The notes beneath the pieces were generated by a model. That model worked only from the letters and a program-made list of their open reading frames with translations, did not search any database and was not told the origin of the DNA. Below, piece after piece: positions 16,579-26,395 of a stretch of DNA of 55,930 nucleotides. The position numbers were made by a program, and so were the translations under genes. How positions within the stretch are numbered: the first letter of the stretch is position 1; every line of letters begins with the position of its first letter. The stretch is taken from positions 1 through 55,930 of the forward strand of contig SXOB01000064.1 of assembly GCA_005776945.1 (NCBI GenBank), written 5' to 3'. The stretch comes from Pseudomonadota bacterium (GTDB lineage Bacteria > Myxococcota_A > UBA796 > GCA-2862545).

Positions 16579-19500
16579 ATGTCGCAGGTCGCGGCCGCCA
16601 AGGCCCAGGTGCTCGCCCAACTGGCCCGGTCGAGCGGGTCGCCAGAGGAGTCCGCCGCTTTCCAGGCGTTCGCCACTGAAGCGGTCGAGCGCCTTCGCGG
16701 GCCCTTCCTCATCAGCCACCCCCCACGCCGCGCGCTCAGCTTCCTCGAAGAGGCCTGGCGCTTCTCGAAGGATCGCGCGGACGCCGTCAAGGTCTCGATC
16801 CGTCCCCGGCCGGGCGGCTTCACGCTGCTCACCAACCTGCCCGACCAGCCCTTCATCGTCGACACCATCCGGCTGTTCCTCCGCGCCGCGGGGGCGACCT
16901 GGGACGGCGGCTTCAACCTCGTCCTCCCCTTTCGCCGGGACAGCGCGGGTCAACTCGTCGGCGTGGGCGGCGACGCCCCGTTGGAGAGCCTCGTTTCCGC
17001 CCAGGGCCACGGTGGCGACCTCTTGTCCGACCCCGACGTGCAAGCCGCCAGCCTCACGACCGCGCTGACGCTGGCTCGCGCCGTAGTTTCCGACTTCGCC
17101 GCAATGACGGACGTGGTCAGACGCACTGCGGACCGCGCCGATGGCCTCGCCCAGGAGCGCCCCGCCGACGCCCAGGGTCTCCGCGAAACCGCCGAGTTGC
17201 TTCGCTGGCTCGACCGCGAGAACTTCGTGTACATGGGGGCTTGCGCCGATCGACCCCTCGGCCTTCTGCGCCTGGCGGAGGCGCCGTCGGATGGCAGCTG
17301 GCCGGCCGCGCACAGCGGCACCTTCGTCCGAGTGCGCAAGTCCTGGGAGGAGTCTCGCGTCCACCGCGCAGGGCGCCTCGATGAACTGCTTGTCGAGCTG
17401 CCCGACGGGCATCAGCTCTTCCTTCGTGGCATGTTCACCCACCGCGCGATCACGGCCACGAGTCGCAATGTGCCCGTCTTGCGGCGCGTCCTCGTGGACA
17501 TGTTGTCCGAGGTGGAGTCGCTGCCAGGTAGCCACCGCCACAAGGGCCTCAGCAACGTCTTCGACGCCCTGCCAACCGAAATTCTGTTCGCGACGAGCCG
17601 CGACAGCGTGCTGCAACTCGTCGAACGCGTCTTCGAGGCCGAACAAGCCGGCGACGTTGGCGCCAGCTTCCACGAATTGGGTCGGGGCGAGGCTTTCGCC
17701 GTGGTGGCGATGCCAAAGGCCTCTTGGTCCGACGACGTCCGCGCTGAGCTTCAAGACCTGTTGCAGGCCGCGTTCAGCGCCCGCTTCGTCGACCATGCCG
17801 TCCACGTCGGCCGCTTTGAGACGCTGCTGCTGCGTTTCCACGTGTCCGGCGGCACGTGGCCGGGCGACGCCGCGCGCGCGGCCCTCGGCACCCGGATCCG
17901 CGACTTGGCGGCGCCTTGGCAGAGCCGCCTGTGGACCGCGCTCGCCGCAGCGTCGTCCGACGATGCCGCCGACCGCCTCATCGAAGGCTGGACCCGGGCC
18001 TTCCCGGCCGCTTGGACCCGCGCGGTCACCATCGAGCAGACGGCCTGCGACGTGCTCGAACTCGACAAGATGGCCACCGCCAACGAGACCATCCGCGCCA
18101 AACTGCAGACCGTCGAAAGCGCCCTCCAAATTACGCTCTACGAGGCGCGCGACGTCACCCTCACCCGCGTGTTGCCCGTGCTCGGCCACCTCGGTTTCGA
18201 GGCCAAAGACGCGGTCGCCTTCACCGTGAGTACACCCACGGGACCCGTCCACATCGACCGTTTCCGCATCGCGACCACCCACGGTGCCGACGTCGCCACG
18301 GTTCTCAAGCGTGCCACGGCCATCGAAGACGCCATCGTCGCCACCCTCCTTGGCCGGACCGAAGATGACACGCTCAACGCGCTGGTCGTCCGCGCGGACC
18401 TCGGCTGGCGCGATGTCGACGTGCTTCGGGCCTACAGCCGCTACTGCCGCCAACACCAGATCAAGGTCCTCGTGGCTCGCGTGCGCGAAATCCTGATCAC
18501 GCATCCAATCTGCTGCACGGCGTTGGTGGCCTGGTTCCGCGCCAGCTTCGACCCCGACCTCACAGGCGACCGCGCCAAAGCGATGGTGGACGCCGAAGCC
18601 CGCGCCCGCGACGAGCTCCGCCTCGTCACCGGCTACGACGAGAACCTCATCCTCAACGCCATCGCGGAGCTCATCGGAGCTACGCTCCGCACGAACCGCT
18701 GGCGCACCGACCGCAACGGTGACTACCTGAGCTTCAAGTTCGACTGTTCGCGCGCCGCCCGCCTGATGGGCGAACGGCGCCCGATGTACGAAATCTACGT
18801 CCACGGTGTCGAGGTCGAGGGTGTCCACCTTCGATTCGGGCGAGTCGCCCGCGGCGGACTGCGTTGGTCCGACCGCGACGACTACCGCACCGAGGTCCTG
18901 AGCCTCGTCACGACCCAGCTCGTCAAGAACGTCGTTATCGTTCCGACCGGAAGCAAGGGCGGCTTCCTCCTCAAGAACCCGAGCCAGGACCCCAAGGTTC
19001 GGCGCGCCCAGGCCGATCGGCACTACGAAACCTTCATCCGCGGTCTGCTCGACCTGACCGACAACGCCGTGGAAGGCCGCCCTGTGCCCCCCCGTGGCGT
19101 CGTATGTCACGACGCGCCCGACCCGTACCTGGTCGTGGCCGCCGACAAAGGCACGGCCCACCTGTCCGACACGGCCAACCGGATCAGCCGCGAATACGGT
19201 TTCTGGTTGGACGACGCCTTCGCGTCCGGTGGCAGCAATGGCTACGACCATAAAAAGGTCGGCATTACCGCACGCGGCGGCTGGGTTCTCGTCCGGCGGC
19301 ACTTCGCCGAATTGGGTCTCGATCCCTACACGCAGCCGTTCACCTGCTTCGGCATCGGCGACATGGGCGGGGACGTGTTTGGCAACGGCCTCATCGAGAC
19401 GCCGCACGCACGCCTGCTCGCTGCGTTCAACCACCTCCACATCTTCCTCGACCCGAATCCGCCGACCGCCGCTGCAGCCGAACGCAAGCGCCTGTTCGAC

Positions 19501-21150
19501 ACGATGGGCGGATGGGACCAATACGACACGAAACTCATCAGCGAAGGTGGTGGCGTATTCGCACGCTCTGCGCGCCTCATCCCGTTGTCTCCCCGAGCCG
19601 CAAAGATGCTCGGTCTGGACGGCGAAACCGAAGCTGAGCCCGAGCGCGTCATGCACCAGATCCTCCAAATGGAGGTCGACCTGTTCTGGAATGGCGGCAT
19701 CGGCACCTACGTCAAAGCGGCCGACGAAACCCACGCCCAGGCCGACGACCGCAGCAACGACGGCAACCGCGTCGACGGCACCCAGCTCCGCAGTCGCGTC
19801 GTCGGCGAAGGCGGCAACCTCGGCTTCACGCAGAAGGGGCGAATCGAGGCGGCGCGCCGCGGAATCCGGCTGAATTCCGACGCGATCGACAATTCTGGCG
19901 GCGTCGACTTGTCCGACCACGAGGTCAATCTGAAAATCTTGTTGGGTCCCATCGTCGCGCGAGGCGCACTCACGACGGACCAACGCAACACGCTGCTCAG
20001 CGAACTGACGGCGGAAGTTGCGGACCTCGTGCTCGAGAACAACGACACCCACGGCGTCCAGTTGTCCCGCGACGAAATTCGCAGCCGGCGCGACTTGTCT
20101 CCCTTCGCGTCGTCCATCCGGTTCGTGGAAACCCACATGGGCCAGACGCGGGCCAGCCTGCGCCTGCCGACCGACGAAGAGCTGGCCCGCCGCGCGGCGA
20201 CCGGCGACGGGCTGAGCCGCCCCGAGCTCGCCGTGTTGTCGGCGTGGGTCAAGATGTTCGTGTTCGCCCGGCTCATCGAGCAGGGACCGTCAGGCCTTCC
20301 CGGCTACGACGCAATGCTCCGGACGTATTTCCCGGCCTCGATTCAGGAGCGCTACCCGGACGACCTCCAGCGGCACATGTTGGCGAACGAGATTGTGGCC
20401 ACGGTCGCCACGACCCGAATCGTCGGCATGGCGGGCGTCACCCTCTTCCCGAGCCTGCTCGAGGCGAGCGGACGATCCGTGCTCGACGTCGCGACGTTCT
20501 GGATTCATGCGACGGACCTTGCCGGCCTCAAGGCGCTTCGCGGCGACCTGGAAGCCAAGGTGCTCGGCCCCGCCCTGCACGCCCGGTATGAGGCGTTCGT
20601 CGCCGCCACCGACGGCATCGCCGAGGTGGTCCGGACGTGGCTCGGCCGGGGCCCGGCGCCGACTGAAACGACGGCCATGGCGGCCGCCGTCGCGGCGCTG
20701 CCCGCGCGCAAACGCGACCCCGCCGATGTCGAGACGTGGATCGCGGCGGGGCTGCCGGCTGCCGTCGCACGCCGCTGCGCCCAGTTGCGCAACCTCGACC
20801 GCGCGCTCGGCGTCTGGGAGGAGGCGCAGCGCATCCGCGTCCCGTTCGCCGCCCTGCTCGCACACACCGAAGCGGTGTCGGCCGCCAGCGGCCTTGGCCG
20901 CGTCCTCGACGGGCTCGCGAGCGCCCAACCGGCGGGACGCTGGGAGCCCCTCGCCGTCGGCGTCCTCCGCGCCCGCTACGAGGCCGCCTTGCACGAACTC
21001 GTGCGCCGCATTCCCGCAGCGGCCCCCCTCGACGGCCCGCTTGGACCGGTGCGCGCCTGCGTCGACGAACTTGGCGACGACCTCGACGTCAGCGCGCTGC
21101 TCGTCGCCCAGGATCGCATCGCGACGCTGGCCGCACGGATCTCCGCGTGA
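16579..21150 (+). CDS. NAD-specific glutamate dehydrogenase, large (GDH-1500/1600) type
   Basis: 1523 residues, normal for the large bacterial NAD-GDH that oxidises glutamate to 2-oxoglutarate and ammonia. The N-terminal ~700 residues form the regulatory ACT-like region. The catalytic part starts near residue 755 with GRVARGGLRWSDRDDYRTEV and the substrate Lys in VPTGSKGGFLLKNP. The NAD domain follows with AADKGTAHLSDTAN (~855) and CFGIGDMGGDVFGNG. The C-terminal helical domain contains LSRPELAVLSAWVK. It is first in a four-gene unit with a thioesterase, Maf and a YggS protein, all joined by 4-bp overlaps. The enzyme mainly serves glutamate catabolism. Confidence 0.96.
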   Translation: MSQVAAAKAQVLAQLARSSGSPEESAAFQAFATEAVERLRGPFLISHPPRRALSFLEEAWRFSKDRADAVKVSIRPRPGGFTLLTNLPDQPFIVDTIRLFLRAAGATWDGGFNLVLPFRRDSAGQLVGVGGDAPLESLVSAQGHGGDLLSDPDVQAASLTTALTLARAVVSDFAAMTDVVRRTADRADGLAQERPADAQGLRETAELLRWLDRENFVYMGACADRPLGLLRLAEAPSDGSWPAAHSGTFVRVRKSWEESRVHRAGRLDELLVELPDGHQLFLRGMFTHRAITATSRNVPVLRRVLVDMLSEVESLPGSHRHKGLSNVFDALPTEILFATSRDSVLQLVERVFEAEQAGDVGASFHELGRGEAFAVVAMPKASWSDDVRAELQDLLQAAFSARFVDHAVHVGRFETLLLRFHVSGGTWPGDAARAALGTRIRDLAAPWQSRLWTALAAASSDDAADRLIEGWTRAFPAAWTRAVTIEQTACDVLELDKMATANETIRAKLQTVESALQITLYEARDVTLTRVLPVLGHLGFEAKDAVAFTVSTPTGPVHIDRFRIATTHGADVATVLKRATAIEDAIVATLLGRTEDDTLNALVVRADLGWRDVDVLRAYSRYCRQHQIKVLVARVREILITHPICCTALVAWFRASFDPDLTGDRAKAMVDAEARARDELRLVTGYDENLILNAIAELIGATLRTNRWRTDRNGDYLSFKFDCSRAARLMGERRPMYEIYVHGVEVEGVHLRFGRVARGGLRWSDRDDYRTEVLSLVTTQLVKNVVIVPTGSKGGFLLKNPSQDPKVRRAQADRHYETFIRGLLDLTDNAVEGRPVPPRGVVCHDAPDPYLVVAADKGTAHLSDTANRISREYGFWLDDAFASGGSNGYDHKKVGITARGGWVLVRRHFAELGLDPYTQPFTCFGIGDMGGDVFGNGLIETPHARLLAAFNHLHIFLDPNPPTAAAAERKRLFDTMGGWDQYDTKLISEGGGVFARSARLIPLSPRAAKMLGLDGETEAEPERVMHQILQMEVDLFWNGGIGTYVKAADETHAQADDRSNDGNRVDGTQLRSRVVGEGGNLGFTQKGRIEAARRGIRLNSDAIDNSGGVDLSDHEVNLKILLGPIVARGALTTDQRNTLLSELTAEVADLVLENNDTHGVQLSRDEIRSRRDLSPFASSIRFVETHMGQTRASLRLPTDEELARRAATGDGLSRPELAVLSAWVKMFVFARLIEQGPSGLPGYDAMLRTYFPASIQERYPDDLQRHMLANEIVATVATTRIVGMAGVTLFPSLLEASGRSVLDVATFWIHATDLAGLKALRGDLEAKVLGPALHARYEAFVAATDGIAEVVRTWLGRGPAPTETTAMAAAVAALPARKRDPADVETWIAAGLPAAVARRCAQLRNLDRALGVWEEAQRIRVPFAALLAHTEAVSAASGLGRVLDGLASAQPAGRWEPLAVGVLRARYEAALHELVRRIPAAAPLDGPLGPVRACVDELGDDLDVSALLVAQDRIATLAARISA

Positions 21151-21632
21151 CCGTCCGACGCGTCGCCCCGTCGGCGACGGCGACCGAGATGACCCAAATC
21201 GTCATGCCTGGGCACTGCAACGCGCTCGGGACGGTCTTCGGCGGTCAGGTGATGGCCTGGATCGACGTGGCCGCGGCTGTCGCCGCCCAGCGCTTTGTCG
21301 GTGGGCCGGTCGTCACCGCCTCGATGGACGGCCTCGTCTTCCGCAATCCCGCACGCATCGGCGACGTCATGGTCCTGCGCGCCACCGTGAACTGGGCCGG
21401 CCGCACCTCGATGGAGGTCGGCGTCCGCGCTGAATCCGAGGACCTGAGAACACGCGCACGCACCCACACGTCGAGCGCCTGGCTGACGTTTGTCGCGCTG
21501 GGTGACGACGGCCGACCCGTGCAGACACCGACGCTGACGCCGGAGACGGACACCGAGCACCGGCGCTGGCGCGAAGCCGAGGTGCGTCGGGCCTCACGCC
21601 TTCGCCTGCGCGACCAACTGTCGCCCCGATGA
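21147..21632 (+). CDS. Acyl-CoA thioesterase, hotdog fold (YciA/BFIT type)
   Basis: 161 residues from a GTG overlapping the GDH stop (GTGA). ATEMTQIVMPGHCNALGTVF followed by GGQVMAWID is the classic opening of the hexameric hotdog thioesterases, including the catalytic Asn and Asp. It hydrolyses acyl-CoA to free acid and CoA in the cytoplasm. A basic C-terminal helix follows. The range of acyl chains cannot be told from sequence. Confidence 0.9.
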   Translation: MTVRRVAPSATATEMTQIVMPGHCNALGTVFGGQVMAWIDVAAAVAAQRFVGGPVVTASMDGLVFRNPARIGDVMVLRATVNWAGRTSMEVGVRAESEDLRTRARTHTSSAWLTFVALGDDGRPVQTPTLTPETDTEHRRWREAEVRRASRLRLRDQLSPR

Positions 21633-22180
21633 TCGCCCTCGCGTCGGCCAGCCCCCGGCGGCGAAGCCTGCTGGAGATGGCTGGCTACACGGTGTCGGTC
21701 CATCCTGCGAATGTGGACGAGGTCCACCGCGGCGAGGAACCCGTCACGTGGGCGAAGCGGCTTGCCGCCGACAAGGCCAGGGCGACGGCCACGGACCTGA
21801 CGGTGGTCGCCGCGGACACGGTCGTCCACCGCGACGGCGTCCTTTTCGACAAGCCCCGAGACCGCGCCCATGCTTGCGAGCTCCTACGCGCCCTTTCGGG
21901 CCAAACCCACACCGTGACGACGGCCTGGGTCGTACGCCGCGGCGCCGTGGTCCACGATGGCGCCGTCCACACGCGCGTCACCTTTCGGGCCCTGAGCGAC
22001 GCCACCATCGCGCGCTACGTCGCGACCGGTGAAGCCGACGACAAGGCCGGCGCCTACGCCGTCCAAGGTGTGGGTGCCGCCCTCATCGCGCGCGTGGAGG
22101 GGTCCCTGCTCAACGTGGTAGGACTGCCGCTCGACGAGGTCATCGCGGCCCTCAGCGCGGTCGGCGAAACGCCGCGATGA
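21629..22180 (+). CDS. maf: Maf-family nucleoside triphosphate pyrophosphatase
   Basis: 183 residues. SASPRRRSLLEMAG is the phosphate-binding motif, VVAADTVV holds the catalytic Asp, and DKAGAYAVQG is the dTTP/UTP-type signature. Maf enzymes hydrolyse non-canonical or pyrimidine triphosphates to monophosphates and pyrophosphate. It starts by ATGA overlap with the thioesterase and ends by ATGA overlap with the YggS gene. Confidence 0.93.
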   Translation: MIALASASPRRRSLLEMAGYTVSVHPANVDEVHRGEEPVTWAKRLAADKARATATDLTVVAADTVVHRDGVLFDKPRDRAHACELLRALSGQTHTVTTAWVVRRGAVVHDGAVHTRVTFRALSDATIARYVATGEADDKAGAYAVQGVGAALIARVEGSLLNVVGLPLDEVIAALSAVGETPR

Positions 22181-22815
22181 GCCTGGCCGAGCGCCTGAAC
22201 GCCCTTCGGCTGAGCCTCCCACCCACGGCGCGCTTGTTGGCCGTGAGCAAGACCGTCGGCCTGCAGGCCATCCAGGAGGCCCTGGACGCCGACCAGCGCG
22301 ACTTCGGCGAGAACTATGCGCAGGACCTGCGGGACAAGGCTGCTGCTCTGCCGTCAGCCACGTGGCACTTCATTGGACGGCTCCAGCGCAACAAGGCCAA
22401 GTACGTCGCCCGGGCCGCCAGCTGGGTGCACGCCATCGACCACATCGAGCAGGTGGAGGCGCTGCATGCCCTTCGCGCCGGGCCCCCGCTGCGGGCACTC
22501 GTCGCGGTGAACCTCGCTCAGGAGGCCACGAAGGGCGGCGTTTCATCCGCGGCCGTGATGCCCCTGGTGGAAGCCGCAACCGCCTACGACCAAGTCCAAA
22601 TCGTGGGTCTGTTCACGATGCCGCCGATGGCGGAGGACCCGGCGGCCAACATCCCGTTCTACGAGGCCTTGGCGGACCTGGCACGCCAAGGGCGCCGCGC
22701 CGGGCACTTGCTCACCGAGTTGAGCATGGGAACGTCGGCCGATGCCGCGGTGGCCGCCGCACACGGCGCCACTTGGGTTCGCGTGGGTACGGCGCTGTTC
22801 GGCGCGCGAAGCTGA
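22177..22815 (+). CDS. YggS/PLPBP-family pyridoxal phosphate homeostasis protein
   Basis: 212 residues, slightly short for the family (~225). Lys25 in LLAVSKTVG is the PLP-binding Lys. DFGENYAQDL, WHFIGRLQRNKAKY, VNLAQEATKGG and LSMGTSADAAVAA are all family blocks. The barrel-only protein buffers PLP and has no known catalytic turnover. It is last in the GDH unit and convergent with the PEGA gene 22 bp downstream. Confidence 0.95.
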   Translation: MSLAERLNALRLSLPPTARLLAVSKTVGLQAIQEALDADQRDFGENYAQDLRDKAAALPSATWHFIGRLQRNKAKYVARAASWVHAIDHIEQVEALHALRAGPPLRALVAVNLAQEATKGGVSSAAVMPLVEAATAYDQVQIVGLFTMPPMAEDPAANIPFYEALADLARQGRRAGHLLTELSMGTSADAAVAAAHGATWVRVGTALFGARS

Positions 22816-22837
22816 GGACGGGTCGACGAGCAGGCGG

Positions 22838-24322
22838 CTAGAACGTGAAGTCGACGCCAAGGACGCTTCCCGCGGCCGCCACCTGAATTTCTTGGGTTTG
22901 AGCGGACGTCGGCTGCCCAGGCACCATCGCGCGGACGACGTGGCTGCCCGGCGTCACCGGGTAGTCCGTCGGCGCGTAGCCCACGGCCTTTCCGTCCACG
23001 TAGATCAAGACACGGCGATTGGAGCGGATTTTCAGCGTCCCGACCGTCGCCGGATCCGGGCCGGCCTGAACCACCGGCGGCTTCGAAACGACCTTGGGAG
23101 GCTGGGTGACGGTGGGTGCAGCGACGTCGACGTCAGCGCCCGGGGACGTCACCGGAGGCGCCGGAGGGGGTGGAGGCGCGGGGACCCCAAGGGTCCCTCC
23201 GACTTCACTGTCCTGGCGCGGTGCAGCCACCTCGGAGCGATCGGTGCGCCCCGTCGTGGTCGATGGCCTCGGCCCCGGAGGCGGGTCCGCCGCAGCGGCG
23301 GCCTGCACGTCGAGCAACGTGGAAGGATCGACGCCTTCGAACTTCGGAGCCTGGCGCAGGCCCGACCGGACCTCCACGCCACCGGCGTCCAACGCGCGCG
23401 CGGGCGCCACGTCTCCAGCGACCTGCCCCGCGGCGCCCTCTGGCGGCTCTGGGATCACGTCGGCCGCAATCTGGCGGAGGTCCAGCAGAAAGACGACCGC
23501 GAGGCCCCCGGCCCCGAGCATCCCGATCCCCGCCATGGAAATCAGGGGCCACAGCCAGTTGCGGCGCGGCTCGTCGGCACTGCCGACGACGACGACAGCT
23601 TCCTGGCCTTCGTCGTCAAAGTCGGGGCGCACCCAAGGGCGCGCGGCCGCCTGCGGAGCAGGGGGCGGCGTCTCTGCCTTGTAGGACGGCCGGTCCGCGG
23701 CCGAATTGGGCGTGGGCGCGCTGACCTGGTTCGGCAACATTGGCGATTCTTCGCTGAGGATCGTCGCCGCCCCTCCGCGCACCGCACGAGGTCTCGCAGG
23801 CGGGGCAGAAACGCCCGCGTCTTGCTCACCAGACTCCTCCTTCCGCGTTTCGGCCGGGACCGCGGATGCGCGCGGCACCGGGGGCGGCGTGGGATGGCGC
23901 GGCGCAGGCGCAGGCGTGCGAACGACCTCCGACGTCCCCCAGTCGTCATACGGGTCACCTTCGTCCGCCCTGGTGGCCTCCGCACCCCCCGCCCATCCTT
24001 CGACACCCTTGAAGGCGTCGGCCCAGCCGGAGTCGCCCGCCCACGGCGCATCCTTCCAGCCGTCCGCCCAGGCCGGGGCGACGGGACCGTCGACGGTGGG
24101 CTCCCGAGGCACGTCAGCGGTGGGCTCGCTACGCGTCGGCCACGGCGCGTCCCGCGGTTCGGTCCACGGGTCGGCGGGGAAGTCGTCGGCGTCGGGTTTG
24201 GCCGCCGTAACAGGCGCAGCTTCCGGCTCGGCGTCCGCCGGTGCCGCCCCTGAGACCTCGGACTCTGGCACCTCGGCAGAGGCCCCCTTCTTGATCAGCG
24301 ACCGGCGCTTGCGGGCCGCCAT
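22838..24322 (-). CDS. Single-pass membrane protein with C-terminal PEGA domain
   Basis: 494 residues from the ATG at 24322 (TGATG with the upstream gene). The N-terminus is basic (MAARKRRSLIKKG). A long acidic, Pro/Ala-rich cytoplasmic region has a cluster of tryptophans (DPW, DAPW twice, GW several times, residues ~50-120). One membrane helix lies near residues 260-285 (WLWPLISMAGIGMLGAGGLA). After it comes a long Pro-rich linker and a PEGA domain (~425-494: LKIRSNRRVLIYVDGKAVGY followed by APTDYPVTPG). PEGA domains are surface-associated beta modules. Its role with the three upstream genes is unknown. Confidence 0.8.
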   Translation of the reverse strand: MAARKRRSLIKKGASAEVPESEVSGAAPADAEPEAAPVTAAKPDADDFPADPWTEPRDAPWPTRSEPTADVPREPTVDGPVAPAWADGWKDAPWAGDSGWADAFKGVEGWAGGAEATRADEGDPYDDWGTSEVVRTPAPAPRHPTPPPVPRASAVPAETRKEESGEQDAGVSAPPARPRAVRGGAATILSEESPMLPNQVSAPTPNSAADRPSYKAETPPPAPQAAARPWVRPDFDDEGQEAVVVVGSADEPRRNWLWPLISMAGIGMLGAGGLAVVFLLDLRQIAADVIPEPPEGAAGQVAGDVAPARALDAGGVEVRSGLRQAPKFEGVDPSTLLDVQAAAAADPPPGPRPSTTTGRTDRSEVAAPRQDSEVGGTLGVPAPPPPPAPPVTSPGADVDVAAPTVTQPPKVVSKPPVVQAGPDPATVGTLKIRSNRRVLIYVDGKAVGYAPTDYPVTPGSHVVRAMVPGQPTSAQTQEIQVAAAGSVLGVDFTF

Positions 24323-24819
24323 CAATCCGTACCCCAGGCCGACAGGATGGTCTCAGGAATTGGACTGCCCTTGACGGCCGCCTTGACCACCGCCAACTGC
24401 CCCTGGGAAAGCGACACCATGCGGCCAGCCGGCGTCGCCGTGGCCCGCAGCCAACCTGCCCGGATCAGCGCAGAAATCACAGGAACAAGCGCCGCACGCT
24501 CCGCGGCTTCCAACCCCGCCAGGAGGTTCTCCGACCGAATACCGTGGTCGCCAATCCAGCCCTTTTCGGCCATCCTGGCCAACATTCCCCGGATTCGTGC
24601 GCGGCGGGGGTCGTCGTCGCGCGGAAGGGCGACGTCGGCCCAGAAATCGCTTTCGATGCCGCCGAAGTTGCGGAGCATCGACACGTCGGACGACGAAAAG
24701 GCCCATGCGTCGGCCGGCACGCGATCGGACACCACGGCAAGGCGAACGACCGTGAAGATGTCGACACCGAGCGCGTCGGCGGCGCCGTGCAAGCCCAACG
24801 GAATGAAGCGATCAAACAT
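24322..24819 (-). CDS. Conserved-looking protein of unknown function
   Basis: 165 residues from the ATG at 24819 (MFDRFIPLGLHGAADALG), overlapping the previous gene by 8 bp. It appears alpha-helical and soluble, with a winged-helix-like C-terminal part (VISALIRAGWLRATATPAGR followed by MVSLSQGQ). There is no export signal. The strong overlap on both sides suggests that it is produced in fixed ratio with its neighbours. Confidence 0.7.
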   Translation of the reverse strand: MFDRFIPLGLHGAADALGVDIFTVVRLAVVSDRVPADAWAFSSSDVSMLRNFGGIESDFWADVALPRDDDPRRARIRGMLARMAEKGWIGDHGIRSENLLAGLEAAERAALVPVISALIRAGWLRATATPAGRMVSLSQGQLAVVKAAVKGSPIPETILSAWGTD

Positions 24820-25684
24820 CGTCGACCTCGTCGGACGGCAGCAACAGGTCGACGTCGATCCGACGGGGGACGACCTCAACCCGCGCCCCGAGGAGGTCAC
24901 CCGCGCCAGACAGCACGAGGGTCAGGCGTTCCTCGATGTCGGCGACGAAGCCCTCGGGCATCCCGGTGAGGTCCACCTCGAGCGCCAAGAGCCCCTCGTG
25001 GCCCCCCGACGCGACGTCCACACCCGGCCGCGATCCGGCGCCGATGGCCTCATAGAGGGCCTGCACCACCCTGGCCGCGACCCACGTCGAAAGGTCCTCG
25101 ACGCGGGTCGAGCCCGCTGTCGCCACGTCTTCCGGAACCGGCAACACCCCGATCCACAGTTCGGGACGCCCTCCCGGCGCGTCGACGGCCCAAACCATCT
25201 CCACCGTCAGCAGGTCGCCCTCGACGTCGACCGGCTGGGTCTCCAACGCCGCGACGGCCGCTGCGACCTTGTCCACCACCGTCTGGTGGTGGACAAGGAT
25301 GGCGGTCCGGTACCCCTCTGGCAACGCAGCAAGCGTGGGCCGCACCGACGACTCGAATTGCTCCACCTCGTGCACCCAGGCCGCGGTAGCGGCGTCGGCG
25401 AGCAGGGCGTCCCTCACGCGCTCGCGGCGCCCCGCCAGAGCGGAGACGACCCGCGCGCTGCGCTCATCCAACTTGGCCGCGTCGGCGCGGAGTCCCTCGA
25501 TCAGGACGACGCCGGGCGCCGGGACGACGACCTCGGGGATGTCGGCGAGCGCGGCCCGCAAGGCCGCAAGCCGCTCGCCCATCTGGGCCATGGAGGCTTC
25601 GAGCCAAGCGATCTGTGTCGCCAACTCCGCTCGTCGAGACATCGACGCGCTCGCCGCCTCGCGGGCCGTGGACGCCGCGCTCAT
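24812..25684 (-). CDS. Coiled-coil protein of unknown function
   Basis: 290 residues from the ATG at 25684 (preceded by GGGGGG, and ATGA with the nuclease stop). Residues 5-50 form a heptad-like helix (RRAELATQIAWLEASMAQMG), another helical stretch spans 60-130, and a mixed alpha/beta region starts about residue 150. No known domain is recognised. It is soluble and not exported. It may form a complex with the products at 24322-24819 and 22838-24322. Confidence 0.7.
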   Translation of the reverse strand: MSAASTAREAASASMSRRAELATQIAWLEASMAQMGERLAALRAALADIPEVVVPAPGVVLIEGLRADAAKLDERSARVVSALAGRRERVRDALLADAATAAWVHEVEQFESSVRPTLAALPEGYRTAILVHHQTVVDKVAAAVAALETQPVDVEGDLLTVEMVWAVDAPGGRPELWIGVLPVPEDVATAGSTRVEDLSTWVAARVVQALYEAIGAGSRPGVDVASGGHEGLLALEVDLTGMPEGFVADIEERLTLVLSGAGDLLGARVEVVPRRIDVDLLLPSDEVDDV

Positions 25685-26346
25685 GGCACCCCCCTTTGGT
25701 GGTCCCTGTAGCCCGCCACCCCATCGCCCGAAACCCGAGCCAGCGACCCCCCACCCGGTTCGCACTCGCCCCACACACCGCTGGCGCCCGCCTCGGCGTG
25801 GGCCACCGCGGCGTCCATCCTTGTTTGGTAGATCAATGGCGCCACCCAGTCCTCGTCGAAGGGCCACACGACCCCCGTGTAGAGTAGCCACTCGTTGAGC
25901 AAGAGACTGGGTTCATCCGCGCCGGCGGAGAGCTCGTCGAGAAGTTCGTCGACGCCGGGTTCGGCCGCCATCGCGTCCAGAGCGTCATCTTCGAGCCAAA
26001 CGTAGGCCAACACACGGTCGTAGACGTCGGTACACGCCACATCGAACGTCAGACGGACGCGCTCCCCCAACAGGCGCTCCGACAGCTCCGCCGCGGCTTC
26101 GTCGGCCAGGCACTCGGCGGGAATGTCCCCCTTGGCGGTTTCCGGAGCGTCGATGCCAAGCATGCGGATGCGGATGCCCTCCTCATCACCGCAGGCCGTC
26201 AGGTCGATCGTGTCGCCATCGACGACACATGCCACGACGTATTCGTCGCGATCCAGGCACGAAGAACCTGGCGCTGCTTCGATCGGGATCGTTTCGATCA
26301 AGGGAAAGTCAGGCGGTTGATAGCACCCGACGAAGAAGCCCCACAC
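25681..26346 (-). CDS. Lipoprotein thermonuclease (SNase-like domain)
   Basis: 221 residues from a GTG at 26346, with GGGGG 6 nt upstream. The export signal is only MWGFFVGC. The SNase fold is clear: VVDGDTIDL, IRIRMLGIDAPE (first catalytic Arg), YDRVLAYVWLED (second Arg) and LLNEWLLYTGVVWPF. An extra Asp-rich insert (about residues 120-145) sits between the two halves. It should be a Ca-dependent nuclease tethered in the periplasm or outer membrane. A longer frame from a TTG at 26376 exists but would destroy the lipobox spacing. Confidence 0.8.
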   Translation of the reverse strand: MWGFFVGCYQPPDFPLIETIPIEAAPGSSCLDRDEYVVACVVDGDTIDLTACGDEEGIRIRMLGIDAPETAKGDIPAECLADEAAAELSERLLGERVRLTFDVACTDVYDRVLAYVWLEDDALDAMAAEPGVDELLDELSAGADEPSLLLNEWLLYTGVVWPFDEDWVAPLIYQTRMDAAVAHAEAGASGVWGECEPGGGSLARVSGDGVAGYRDHQRGVP

Positions 26347-26395
26347 GTTTGCCCCCGCCCAACGTCCTCTATTCAACTGGCCGACCTACGCGGCG

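Noticed and set aside
16498..20136. Open minus-strand frame of about 1200 codons inside the GDH gene
   Set aside because: Antisense frame in GC-rich DNA; no recognisable motif, skewed composition, and the plus strand codes a complete known enzyme.
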